Positions 1 through 10,857 of a stretch of DNA of 64,000 nucleotides are shown here, in pieces. The DNA is from Gnetum montanum (lineage: Eukaryota; Streptophyta; Gnetopsida; Gnetales; Gnetaceae), in assembly GCA_015680685.1 (NCBI GenBank), contig MNCI01008863.1:845642-909641 (forward strand). The letters are read 5' to 3'. The notes under the pieces were generated by a model. That model was given only the letters and a program-made list of their open reading frames with translations, was not told the origin of the DNA and made no database searches. Every line of letters begins with the position of its first letter. The stretch's first letter is position 1. The position numbers were made by a program, and so were the translations under genes.

Positions 1-476
1 TGATTTTAGCACGGATGGCCAATGCAACCTCAAGTCTGACCTTCCTTGCTTTTTACTTCACTAGTTTAATTTTTTCATCGAGAATGATGTTGTGTTGGAT
101 GATCTGGGGGTCTAGTCCTGGCATGTCTATGTATGACCACGTGAACATTTTTATGTTGCCTTTTAACACCTGAGTGATGTCACCTACAAGTTACGAATCT
201 AGTAAGGCACTTAATTTCAATGTTCTGGTTTCACCATTGATCGTGGTAATGGGGATTTCAACTAGAGGATCTTTAGTGATATTATCATCTTCTAGATCTA
301 GATTTTTAGTCATGTTTTTAGTTCAATCTCTCGTTTCTTGAGTGGAGGCTATTAAATTGATATAGGTGGATGGATTTAAATCCAAGGATTCTGGGTTGAT
401 TGCTCTTTCTACCTCCCCGTATGGTCTATTGAGAGACAATGTTGAGAGGATACTTTTGGTGGCCATGTGCTTGCTC
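1..476 (-). pseudogene. Start of reverse transcriptase exon, Tat/Ogre-like copy A (runs off window)
   Basis: Read on the minus strand, this encodes the linker before reverse transcriptase and the first RT residues. The run WSYIDMPGLDPQIIQH, followed by a basic stretch ending LEVALAIRAKI, is characteristic of Tat-lineage Ty3/gypsy polyproteins, which have an MPGLD motif and then a KPVKQ-type segment. The rest of RT, RNase H and integrase would lie to the left of the window. In-frame TAG/TAA codons at former Gln positions (for example VK*KARK) show it is not functional. It begins just after a possible splice acceptor, TAG/GAG, at 477-479. I assign it to copy A because its orientation and lineage match the gag-protease at 6904-10540. 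No continuous reading frame joins the two, so this linkage is inference. Confidence 0.8.
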
Positions 477-574
477 CTACCAATTTAAAATGGGAGCAGA
501 GTAAGAAACACCCTTTTGGCGAAGGAGTTACTAAATATAAGTGAACTATGTACTGACAAAAATTTGGAGATGTG

Positions 575-640
575 GTGATAGTCATGGTAGTTTAAAGCCA
601 TGGCAATTTAAGGCCATACTAGGCCACATGTTGACTTGAG
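575..640. repeat. Left-end copies of the TTTAAGGCC spacer repeat
   Basis: Two or three units of the form AGTTTAAAGCCATGG / AATTTAAGGCCATACTAGG. The same word is tandemly repeated at 6460-6835, so the antisense gene of copy A is bracketed by it. Confidence 0.6.
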
Positions 641-888
641 TGTATGCACCATTTTTAAATTTTGACTTTTAAATTTGAGAGTGAATAATAAGTTTAGGGA
701 TTTCAAAGTTTTATGAATTTTATGTGCCAACATATAACACAAATGAAAACAAATTTAAACAAATGAAGCAAATATAAAGCGAGAGAAAAATGGCGTAAAA
801 CAAAAGAAGATAAAAAAAGAATGTGTTGGGTTTTAAAAGGGGATTTTGAAATGGAGGAAGGGCATTTTATGCTAGCATGACTTCTTGA

Positions 889-3800
889 TTGCAGCATAAC
901 TTAGAAGTGCAACGTGAGCTACAACATCAGTGTGACTTACCGTTAACAATGTCAATGTGCACAAGGCAAAATGAAGGACAAGGGCAGAGGAAAGGAAAGT
1001 CAGGACAAGGGGAAGAGGCAGGCGGATCTGGCATTCATAGAGGAGAGCGAAGACCTTCTCTAGCATCTTCCCCAAGCCAAGATTCCAAAGTGGAAGAAGG
1101 CTTTGCATGGGTAAGTTTGTTCCTCCCCTATTTTCCTCCAGCAGCATCACTTAGGGTAAGATTTTGTTCTTGGGATTTTTGGGCCATGATTTTCTTGGGG
1201 TTTTTGGGATTGCGATTTAGGGTGAATGCAAATTTGGGGTGTGAGTGTATAGGTTGGGTTTTCGATTTCCTTGGCGTTCTGGCCACAAAATTTCTGGCTT
1301 TCTCAGTGGTATAGTTGTAGGGTTTTGGGATTTCTTGGTGTGACTAGTTGCAGGGAAAGCCAACATGAACTTGGGATTTCTTTGTTTTGCCTTCCTGGCA
1401 GTGTGACTATCCTACCCTCTTTGGTAGCATGATTGCAAAATTTTTGATTTTTGAGAGCGGCATGACTTGGGATTTTTTAGAGCAGCGTTACTTGCGAACT
1501 TTTCTAAATTTTGGGGTAAGGAATGAACAACGTGAATCTAAATTTTTGGGACAAAATTTTTCAATTTTAGAGGGCAGCGTGACTTGTGCATTTTTCTTGT
1601 GAATTTTGAAGTCTACCAGGGCAGCGTGACTTGTGCATTTTTCTTGTGAATTTTTGAGTCTGCCACGGTAGTGTGACATGTGAATTTTTTTTTTTGGAGC
1701 CTAGCGTGATTGCACATTTTTAGTTTTTGGAGGGGTAGCGTGGCTTGTAAATTTTGGGTTTTTGCCCCAAGGCTTTTTCAAGTAGGACATGGCCAACGTG
1801 ACTGTGGGCAGGATTTTTGGGACAAGTTGCAGGTTCCAGTGTGAGCTAGAATGTGGGATGTTGGGATGAGTGTTGAAGGGAAGACCCATCGTGACTTGCT
1901 GGTGGAAAGGGAAGGCCCAGCGTGACTTGTTGGTGGCTTGCTTACAGGGCCCAACGTGACTTGGTTTTGTAGATGCTAAAGATACCTAATGTGAGCTGGA
2001 ATGTGAAGATGTGCATTGCTACTAGATGCCCATTATTTGCCAATTTCATGTTTATATCATTTATTTATTTTCCTGAGTGTTTATCTTTTGCATTTTTATG
2101 TGGGTTTATTGTGGCATGGATTCCAATGTATCCCAGTGAGCGTCAAATAAACTAAATAGATATTGGTGTTCTTGTCTCATGGGGTGAAGCTGTGCATTCC
2201 AAGTGTTTGTTTATGTGATTTCTTGGCCCATGTGTTTTTGGTTTATTGTTAGCACTAAATTTGTTTTTACTCACCTAATGTTTCTGGCATTGGGTTGGCT
2301 ATGTGTAGGGGACCTAAACCTTCTCTTTTGGTGATTGAGCTTGTTGGGGTGCTTGCTTGGTTTGGCCCCTTTGGACTAGACACACCTCCTTATGACATGC
2401 GCATCGGGCCCCATGTGATATGGTTTCACCCTGGTGTTAGTTCATTTTTGTCCTTCATCTTGCAGCATTTTAGTGTGGTTATATGGTCTCACTTGAGAGA
2501 ACAGCTAGCTCGTGACATCATCGAGACAGCGTTGCCTGGGTCTACACAGGGCATGCTAGCTTTGATCACAGATATTAATGAGGGATTTTTCAGGGTTGCA
2601 GGAGGCACTGCTGAGGGTCCTAGATCTACACGTCCTTTGACTCATGTGTGGGAGCTGCCTACGTGTGGTTATTATAACAGTAGCAACACACTTTTCCTAG
2701 CCCTCCATGTACACACTCTATTTCAAAACCCACCTAGGATAGTATATAGAGTGGACAGGTTTGCCTCTTTGTGTCTTAATTAATTTTAATCTCTTTTCAA
2801 ATTTCATGTGATCGTCTAAATGCAAATGTTGTTTTTCCTATGCAGGCCCTGCTTTGATGAACACGGGATGCACGATGATGATGGCGAGCTTGCCTTAGTG
2901 TGCACGGCGCTAGAGACTTTCCTGGCAGACCCCATTCTTCATGCTGTGGTGTTGGACCAGACCAAGGTGGCTCTCGTTGACTACCATAGGCAGTTTTCGA
3001 GAGGCTTTGAGTGTTGCCAAGTTCGTAGTTGGTTACATAGGAAATGGTCTTCTAATGGGCCAACCTTCCCTCAAAGAATTGATCCTGCACCTATCCCACC
3101 TACACCATTTACTAAGGGTAAATGATCATGCTCTAGCCTCCATTTTCTTTTCTTTTGTTGCCTTATCTTGTACTATGTTTTTAACTCTTTGCTCTATGTT
3201 TTCTTTTTACAGCAGCCATCCCTCTCGAAGAAGTCACTGTTATAACAGGGTGTACCAAGGCCACTCTTTTCATGAAGTTTGGGGAGGTGGAGCAATCACA
3301 AAAGTGGTGGTAGAGGAGAGCTTCTGAGTTGATCATTAGCCACCTTACTCGGCCAGGTCTGATGGACTTGTTTTTAGCTTTGACTCCTAGCATTCTAGTT
3401 ACTGAGATGGTCACTATTGTAGATTCTTTCAATGGTGATGCCTCCCATTTTAGCACGCAAGTCCGAGGGGTCAAGGTATCTTTTCACTTGACCACCAAAT
3501 TTCTCTCTAATCTTTTTGGCATGCCCATGGATGGCACCACAGTGTCTATAGATAAAGCAGCAAAAGAGGATCAGGTCATAAGAGAGGGGGAGGAGTGGTT
3601 AGGTGTGCCTTCGGGTCGCAAATTTTTTGCTATGCGAGATGACACCCGATCAGTGGAGGTGAACTTCCTACATCCTTTCTTCTAGGCATGGGCATTTCCC
3701 AAATCTCTCTCTCAAGGGAGGAACCTTGGGATCGAGACTACATGTGTCATGCGTGCCGTTTTGAAGATAGGCAGGCATTACAACTGGGCACAGTTTCTTG

Positions 3801-6065
3801 CATCTGGTCTTTGCGGGGAGGTTATCAGGTTACGTTCCAATGTCCATGCTAAATCTCATTTTACCTTTTCTTTCTTTGTAGGATATTTACATAGGTTCGT
3901 TGAGTTCCTAGTGGTTTATGATGATAACCGCTATGTTTTAAGGGACCGTTCGCAACTATCCCATCCTTGGATTCACCACCTATTTAGCACCACTAGATCT
4001 CAGGATCCACCAGAAGACATTGAGGAATCCGCATCAATTACTAGTGGAGGTGTAGCTAGCCATTCCCATCATTCCCATGATAGTTTGGGATTGGAACCAC
4101 CTGGGCTATGCACATCTGTGAAAAGAGCTGAATGTTTGATCGACGAGACTATTGGAAAGTCAAAGATGAAGGTGAAGAGGAAAGAACGCCCAAGGGAGCC
4201 TGCTTCGGATGTGATACTACCAAGGGCAAAGAAGATTCATTTTGTACTACCAGTGGAAGGTAATTATTTTATTTTATTGTTATATATTTATTTGTTGTGA
4301 CATTTTAATGTATATGTTTATTGAATGTATATGTACCCTATGTCACACTAACGTTAGAATGTTGGTGTTGTTAGAGGAGAGTCTAGAGAGCGAGAGAGAA
4401 ACTTTGGCCCCAATGGTTGATCCTAAAGTGGTTGTCATAGGGTCGAAAGAAGAAGTGAAGGAAAGAGAAGAAACAATTGAAGAAACTCCCCCCTCGCTAG
4501 TGGAGGATGTGACAGGCGTCATGGAGATGAGTCTTGCAAAGGCTTTGGATGCACTTACAAAACCCAGTGATGAAAGAGGCATCCATTTGGCTGATGAAAG
4601 AGATGTTCTTGATGGCTTCTTCAATGGATCGTTACAGCTTGGTGATCCACCCAAGCGAAACAGCAAAGGGGTTTTTGGTACATTCCTTTTAGCACAATCC
4701 ATGTTTTTATACCTTTTAATTTTCATGCATTGTTTTTAATTATCTTGATTGTTTTTGGCATTAGAGGTAGATGCTGAGACTTCTGAGGCACATGCATTGG
4801 TACATGCATCTCAGGAAAAGGTATTAGAAGCATAGGTTCCAATTGAAGTGGCCTCCCCCGGTTGTCCCACACTGACTGATCAACTAAGGCCATGGCTTGA
4901 GATGCCTAGTAAGATAGACTTTGTTAAAGGCATTATTAATGATGTGGTCACTCACCTACAAGGAGCTCATCCAGAACTAGGTATGAGTGTGTTAAGCATT
5001 GTGCTTAGTGTCTAAGTTTATTATGTTTCTTTGCATTCATTGATTATGGTTGATTCCTATGTGCAGTACTTACAACTGTAGGTGCCAAGCTTCAGTGGGA
5101 TCTCTCTGAAGCTACTCACATTGATGCTCTCCTTGAACTACCAGGGAATATTGAGCAAGTCCCAAGGAATGTGTACGATGTAGTTTCTGGTTGCGTCGTA
5201 CAGAACGCCAAGTTGCTTTGGACTTATAGATGTTCGATTGAGTACTTATGGGACGAGGTGCATTCATTGAAAGAAGAACTGGTGAAGGAGAAAGAGAAGA
5301 GTAGGGATCTCCAATCTCATTACGATCTTGCTACTGCTAGACTATCTGGTGATAGCACTTGGTGCACATCTAAAATTACCTATGCGCATTACTAGATGAT
5401 TTTAAACAGCAAAGTGCAAGCGATGCAGGACTTAGCAGAACAAAGGGCACAAATAGATTTGTTAAACATGAAATGTCAGGATTGGAAATCCTTTGCTGCC
5501 AAAGTATGAAAATGGAGGCAAGACCAAAAGGACCACAAGCATCAGTATAAGAAGTGGTTGAAGGAGGAATCAGTTGAACGTCACTAGGCAGAGATGTTCA
5601 TTGATGGGTTAGGCTTGTGACCTTCTTATGATAGGTTCATTGAGTGCACTGAGGTGGAGGGATCTCTAGAGAGGACCATTACTACTATCTCTAGAGAGGT
5701 TTCTATAGGCATTTTTTCTCTTGAGCGTCTTACCTGGACTTCAATGGACAAGGGGAAAACCTTGGCTGGCATCAATCTTGGGCTGGAGGAGGATTGGGCG
5801 AATGTGCCAGAGGGGGAGATTCTAAGGCATTTGGAGGCCAATTTAGGGTCATCCTCACTCGTGAGTGTTTTATTGTGGCATTTGTTTTTGTATGATTTTA
5901 TTGTTTTCATTGTTAGTGTTACTGTTTTTATCAGTTTTGCATTTATGATTTGCTTTACTACTCTTACCTATTTTGTTTTTCTATTTTCTACTATAGGGAC
6001 ATGTTAATGATGGAGCTGGTCCCAGTGGAGCGAGAGTAGATGATGAAGAGGATCTTGGGGAGTAG
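889..6065 (+). pseudogene. Multi-exon antisense gene inside retrotransposon copy A
   Basis: About eight exons on the plus strand, opposite to the element: 889-1110, 2309-2758, 2846-3117, 3213-4259, 4375-4670, 4765-4980, 5067-5860 and 5997-6065. Donors such as GTAAGT (1111), GTATGAGT (4981) and GTGAGT (5861), and pyrimidine-rich acceptors ending TGCAG, TTACAG and TATAG, fit plant introns. The fifth donor is weak. The product would be roughly 900-1000 residues: a short basic N-terminus, a globular part, an acidic region, a Glu/Lys-rich coiled coil from about 5230, and an acidic tail. In exon 4, STQVRGVKVSFHLTTKFLSN followed by GMP resembles the plant-specific 'putative plant transposon protein' class found as extra ORFs in retroelements. 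A frameshift near 2990 and about seven stops (near 3310, 3685, 4833, 5395, 5507, 5585 and 5618) break it. I do not know its function. Confidence 0.7.
1340..1990. repeat. GCGTGACTTG word array in the first intron of the antisense gene
   Basis: More than ten diverged copies of a word around GCGTGACTTG, all in the same direction. They include a direct repeat of about 45 bp (starting near 1572 and 1619) with TTTTTCTTGTGAATTTT. The same word fills the gag leader (10570-10760) and LTR U3 (11770-12570) of copy A. Confidence 0.75.
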
Positions 6066-6222
6066 CCATCTCTATGAGCTTATCGTTAATCAGATTTTAG
6101 CTACTAAATGTTTTTGATATTTTTTTGGATTTTTGATGGAAATGTATGGTTGACAAATGTAATAACATGGACCTAGTTACGGCATAACGTGTTGGAATTT
6201 TACTACCATATTGACTCAACGT

Positions 6223-6245
6223 TATATATATATATATATATATAT
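6223..6245. repeat. (TA)n microsatellite
   Basis: About eleven TA units just downstream of the antisense gene's stop codon. Confidence 0.95.
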
Positions 6246-6459
6246 TTATTTATTGTTTTCTTTTTTTATTTACCTTTTCAAGTATTATAGTGAACATATG
6301 CGTGTAACTAACTGTAAAATGGAGGAACGAAATGTGAATCAATACTTGTAAAATAGGAAAGTAACATTGAAATCATAAATTAAGGCTATAACTTGCATCA
6401 TTTGAATGAGAATTTGACATAATATAGTGAATGTTTGTAAACTAGTAACGTACTGAATC

Positions 6460-6835
6460 CTAGTTTAAAGCCATTTCGGGTTGTTCACACCAGTTTAGAG
6501 TCATGGTGGACTGTTGCCTCTGTTGCTTAGGAAAGAAAGATTGCCAGTTTTATGCCAGGGTGGGCCAAAAGTAATAATAGTTTTAGAAAGCTTTTAAAAG
6601 GAATTGGCCATTTCTGACTATGGCTAGTTTAATGTCATTGCAGACATTCATTGGTAGTTTAACATCGTACAGAACGATTGGTAGTTTAACGTCATTTTGG
6701 ACATGTGGTAGTTTAACATCATTTTGGACATGTGGTAGTTTAACTTCATTTTGGACATGTGGTAGTTTAATGTCATTTTGGACATGTGGTAGTTTAACAT
6801 TATTTCAGACATGTGGTAGTTTCATTCTAGTGGTT
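6460..6835. repeat. TTTAA-word tandem repeat next to protease donor, copy A
   Basis: Diverged copies of AGTTTAAAGCCAT-type units, becoming a regular repeat of about 27 bp (TAGTTTAACATCATTTTGG plus ACATGTGG) between 6650 and 6820. An open frame across it translates as repeated GSLTSFWTC, but this is a by-product of the repeat. Related arrays sit in the same place in B (24110-24420) and C (40020-40740). Confidence 0.85.
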
Positions 6836-6903
6836 GAGTTGCCTCTTGATCTTTTGTATCTTAACATGTGGGTTTGGGCATGTAGGTATGATTTTATACT
6901 CAC

Positions 6904-8430
6904 CTTCCCCTTCATTAGTGATGTCGAAGGGTAATTCTGACTAAGAGACATCAATAGGAATGGCTTCTATGTTTGTGTCCTCTTGTGTTTCTTCAATCCT
7001 AGTAGGGTTGTGAGTTAACGTTGGGTTCATGTCTTGATGTATGTTCACAGTTTCTTGCTTAGGCTCAACAAACTCAATTTTCGACTCTTGACTTACCTCA
7101 GGATGTGAGAAAGTAATCGATACCGTTGTTTTCCCATGTATGATGATTTCACCACCCTCGTAAGGTAGGTGGATCTCCTAATGGATTGGTGAAGATATGA
7201 CTTTAAGTTAAGATAGCCAGGGACGTCCTAGGATTAGATTAAACCCTGGCATTTCATCAACCACTATGAATTTAGCTGATGTGGGGAATTGGTTTCCAGC
7301 TATGAAATCTAAGGTAACCATACCTTTCATCCCAACCCAGGAACCATTGAAGGATTTCAAAAAAGAGGTTATCATGGGCTATATTTGTGCAGTAAGCCCC
7401 AATTTTTTGATGACGGGAAAAGGTATTACGTTTGTTGCTACGCTGTCATCAACATGCACCCTACGTATCTTGAAATGATTAACCTATATCATTATGAACA
7501 TAGGGGCAATGGTGAGTTCTCTTGTTTTCTCATCTAGCTTGATGTCCTTAGCGCAAAACTCTAGGGACGTGGCCTTTGATTCCTGAAGTTGTAGGGACAA
7601 TACTGCATAAATGGATGGTTCATCTACAGGAAGGTCCTCACTAACGAGGATTGAAGTCAACATCCGTACAAGAGCTTCTCGATGTATTGATGAAGTCATT
7701 ACTAAGTCATATAGACTTAGAGAAGTATTCTTTTGTTTTAAGGCTTGTGTAACCTGGGTTAACGCATTTGCTAGGTCTTTACCGTTTGGAGCACTCTTGT
7801 TTGTGTAGACTTGGTCCATTTGACCCAACATTCGTATTTCCCGCAGAGGAAATTTTGCGTTGGTAAATGTGGGTGTTGGGCTCGGGACAAAACCCATGAC
7901 ATTATCCTTGTTTTGATGACTCTTACTAGGCTCATTAATAGATGGACCCATAGGAACAACGTTTAGCAGTGTAGGCTTTGGTGATCCTAATTTGTGCTAA
8001 CTATTTTCTCTTTCCAGACGCTCTCTCGTTAACCTATCAGCAAGATGTTTTTGTAGAGGTCTTGAGGGAGTAGAGGTGGGTGGTGTGCAAGGATGTTTTA
8101 GCACTCGGATCACAAAGGGAATAGGTCAGCTTTTAGATGGTATGTTTGTCGTGGTGACAGAAGGAGGTACATGGATAAAAAATGGTTTTTGTGGTGCGTG
8201 AGATGCACGCATGGTGAAAGGTGTTTGAGGAGATGTTAGTGTAGGTGTGTTTTTTGAAGGTTTGCAAATCACAAAAGGTTTTCGCGGGGCATCTTGTCTA
8301 TTCTCAACATGAATAGTATTAATCACATATGGTGCTTCACTAGCATTGAGAGGATCCTTGTATACCCCCATGGGCTGGTTCTGAGGTCTTACTGGGCTTG
8401 CCTCATTGAATACTACTTCACCCCTATCTA
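6904..8430 (-). pseudogene. Protease region of gag-pro, Tat/Ogre-like copy A
   Basis: The minus-strand frame continues from gag. A Pro/Ser-rich linker is followed by 7951-7484, which ends just before the aspartic protease. The protease core reads RRVHVDDSVATNVIPF, then a hydrophobic-loop equivalent FNLILGRPWLS near 7215-7250. Tat-lineage proteases have an Asp-Ser/Thr-Gly type site here. This copy has DDS where copy C has DDG, so the active site is probably altered. Stops occur between the open stretches (near 8125, 7999, 7482, 7360 and 6950). The coding ends at the donor AAG/GTGAGTA at 6904. Confidence 0.75.
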
Positions 8431-10540
8431 TCATGTGTTGTATATCCTATTTCAAGGTGAAACAGTAATCAGTTCCATGACCGGGTCGTTGGTGATACTC
8501 GCAAAACCTATGCAACCTAAAACCTCTTGGAATGGGCAGTTCATTAGCGGTTGCTAAGGCTGGGTTTTTGGCCATTTCACAGAATCTATCATGTTTTTGA
8601 GATGTTGTGGGACACATTTTTTTATGTTTAATTAGCCTAGCCTTTAGAAGCTGATCAAGCAATTGTGAAGGTTTCATGGGCAACGATGTGTATTGAGTGG
8701 GGTCTTTTCTTTCAAATGTACAGGTGTAGCCGATGTTGGTGTTTCTATTTGAGGAAGTTTCAGATGTAGGCATAGGTGTTTTTCTTTCATAGCCGTTTCA
8801 GACAACGGGTTGTTTTCCCTTTTGTCTTGGATGGCTAGGTTGGTTTGTCTTAGCCACTGCTGCTACTGTCGTCTTGGATTTATCTTTCCTAGTATGTTGG
8901 CTCCTAAAGGTCGAGTAGGCTAGGTCATTACTTGTTTGTGTAGCCTCTTCTATGTCTTTAATTTGCATAAACACCTGGCTCAAGGTACAAGGTTTTAAAT
9001 AGTAAAGTTTTGATTTAATAAAGTCATTTGTGGCCGTCTTAAGAATGGTAAGTAGATATGTTTCAGGGATAGGCTCGTGAAGTTCATTCATGGCTGCACT
9101 CCACCTTTGGATAAAATTCTATGCTAGCTCTAATGGCACTTGTTTAATTTGAATTAGGCTATCTAACGTGGCTTCAGGTTTCAAATTATATTTGAAACGG
9201 GTGACAAACTAATGCAACAAGTCTTCTAGAGAAGATATGGAGCTATGGGGCAAGGCTCGGTACTAGTCTAAAGCTTTTTCGGTTAAGGACATAGCAAACA
9301 CACACAAAATTACATGAGGCCATGCCTGAAGCAATAGACATTCTATTTGAAATGTTACTAGGTGAGCATTTGGGTCCCCTTCTCCATTATACTTGTTAAG
9401 TTGGGGTAATGAAACTCCTTTTGACAAGGTTAGTGGTGGGACCGAGGGATTGATTGGATCATCTTGATAGAAGTCTAGTACCTTAACTTCCTCAATGTTC
9501 ATAGTTTTAAGATGTTTTAATTCTTTTGTTAATGATTGTAACATTTTTTTTGTTTCGGCCCATTCTTGGGTGGTAGGCAGACCGGTGGTTTGAGCTAGCA
9601 GTGGTTGGTAATGACTTGATTGTGGCATCGTTTGTGGAAAGAGAGATTGTTAAACTATCATTTGCTGCGATGGGATGAAATTTGGGGCTGAGACCATGGG
9701 ATGTGGTATGCTATAATGGGTAGACAGGTTTTACTAAACACCTGGTGGGACCCACTGCCCAGTCACGGGTTGTGAAGCGGTCAGTGGTGCTTGTTGGGTT
9801 TGCACCTGAGGTATGTAATGGGTATACATGGAAGTTGGTATGACTGATGGCATCCCAATCACTTGAGGTTGAAATTTTGATCCTACATTAGTTTGAGGGG
9901 GAGGTTGTTGGGATTGTGTTTGCAATGGTATGATGGAAGCAGACGTGTTAGATTGAGCGTTGAACTTGGAGAAGATGGGAATGGGAATGGCTACTTCTTG
10001 TAGGGAAGCTGGTGGTGGAAATACAATCTCTTCCAGGAAAGGTTGAAATAATGGGTTTGTATGGGCATGGGGACTGATAGTATGGTATGAATCCCCATGT
10101 TTGGATTAGGCTGCAAAGTTGTCCTCCTCATCTCCACCCTGAGGCTCTATTGGAGGTAACTGTAGGGCTTGACTTCTAGCCATGAGAAGCTGGCATATGA
10201 GTCTATGATGGTGTTCAGATAGCGGAATTATATCAAATGCTGAAGGGATGAACTCACAACCTCCTTTGTGGATAAGTTCATAGTCTCTCTTTGCTTCTCT
10301 CTTTCCACGATCGATGGGTAAGTTGGCTTGGATCTTGACACAGATGAAGTTATATTGTTCAGGTGTAAGAGTCGCATAGGTAGGGTCTTTGCCCTGCAGC
10401 TTGAGTGATTGATGTGTAGGGCCTTGGGCATTTATCTGTTCGATGAAAGTTATGGATTCGGTAGCAGTCACAGGTTTCAAGGTTTCAGTCCCAGAGTCAG
10501 AGGTTGTTAGTGTCACAGAGTTAATTTGGGAGGATTCCAT
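8431..10540 (-). pseudogene. gag: gag of Tat/Ogre-like copy A
   Basis: The start codon is at 10540 (MESSQINSV). An N-terminal domain runs to about 10106, then a Pro/Gln-rich linker (9925-9734). The Gag core follows, with YQDDPINPSVPPLTLSKG (about 9465), KYNGEGDPNAHLVTFQIE (about 9390) and MSLTEKALD, then a region rich in basic residues. A CEYHQRPGHGTDYC stretch near 8480-8520 looks like a zinc-knuckle type CxxHxxxGHxxxxC. Gag would package the element RNA. The frame is interrupted by several stops, mostly TAG at Gln positions (for example in the segment before 9091). It lies just downstream of the leader and primer-binding site, as expected. Confidence 0.85.
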
Positions 10541-10569
10541 AATGAATGTGAGTAAACTGAGCTAGATGG

Positions 10570-10760
10570 GATGAATGTGAGAAAATGCAGCATGACAACT
10601 ACAGCGTGACAACTACAAGATAGCATGACAACTGCAACTACAACGTGACAACTGCAACTACAGCGTGATAACTACATGATAACGTGACAACTGTAGGACC
10701 AACAGTAGTGTGACTGACACAGTGTGACAACCATAGCTACAGCGTGACAGACAGGGATGA
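10570..10760. repeat. GCGTGACAACTACA repeats in gag leader of copy A
   Basis: About ten units of roughly 15-20 bp built on AGCGTGACAACTACA, lying between the primer-binding site and the gag start. This is the same core word as in the LTR U3 and in the antisense gene's first intron. Confidence 0.85.
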
Positions 10761-10830
10761 ACTTTGGTTTGAGTACTTAGTCTGTGCAATGTTTTCACGG
10801 GTAGCGACATTTTAATAGAAAATAGACAAG

Positions 10831-10851
10831 TAAGCCCTCCTTCTAGTGCCA
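10831..10851 (-). other. Primer-binding site of copy A
   Basis: Minus-strand TGGCACTAGAAGGAGGGC lies immediately inside the LTR. The equivalent is TGGCGCTAGAAGGAGGG in D and TGGTGCTAGAAGGAGGG in C. I did not identify the primer tRNA. Confidence 0.8.
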
Positions 10852-10857
10852 ATTTAC

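Larger units (their letters stand above)
477..6903 (-). other. Putative Ogre-type intron between protease and RT of copy A
   Basis: On the minus strand the protease-side coding sequence ends at a strong donor, AAG/GTGAGTA (intron starts at 6903). RT coding resumes after TTTTAAATTGGTAG (ends at 477). Ogre elements are known to carry an intron at this point between protease and RT. This one is about 6.4 kb and contains short tandem repeats at both ends plus a complete oppositely oriented gene. The phases as I read them do not join perfectly, which may reflect decay or a different acceptor. Cleaner support comes from B and C, which have donors in the same place (24770 and 40988). Confidence 0.55.

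Noticed and set aside
2435-2466. Very short intron (GTTAGTT...TTGCAG) within exon 2 of the antisense gene
   Set aside because: About 32 bp is too short for a plant intron and the frame is open through it.
4343-4726. 127-codon minus-strand frame opposite the antisense gene
   Set aside because: It lies across exons and introns of the plus-strand gene and matches no retroelement domain; it is a shadow frame.
6620-6934. 104-codon open frame with repeated GSLTSFWTC
   Set aside because: The periodic protein is just the translation of the 27-bp tandem repeat; the homologous arrays in B and C are not open.
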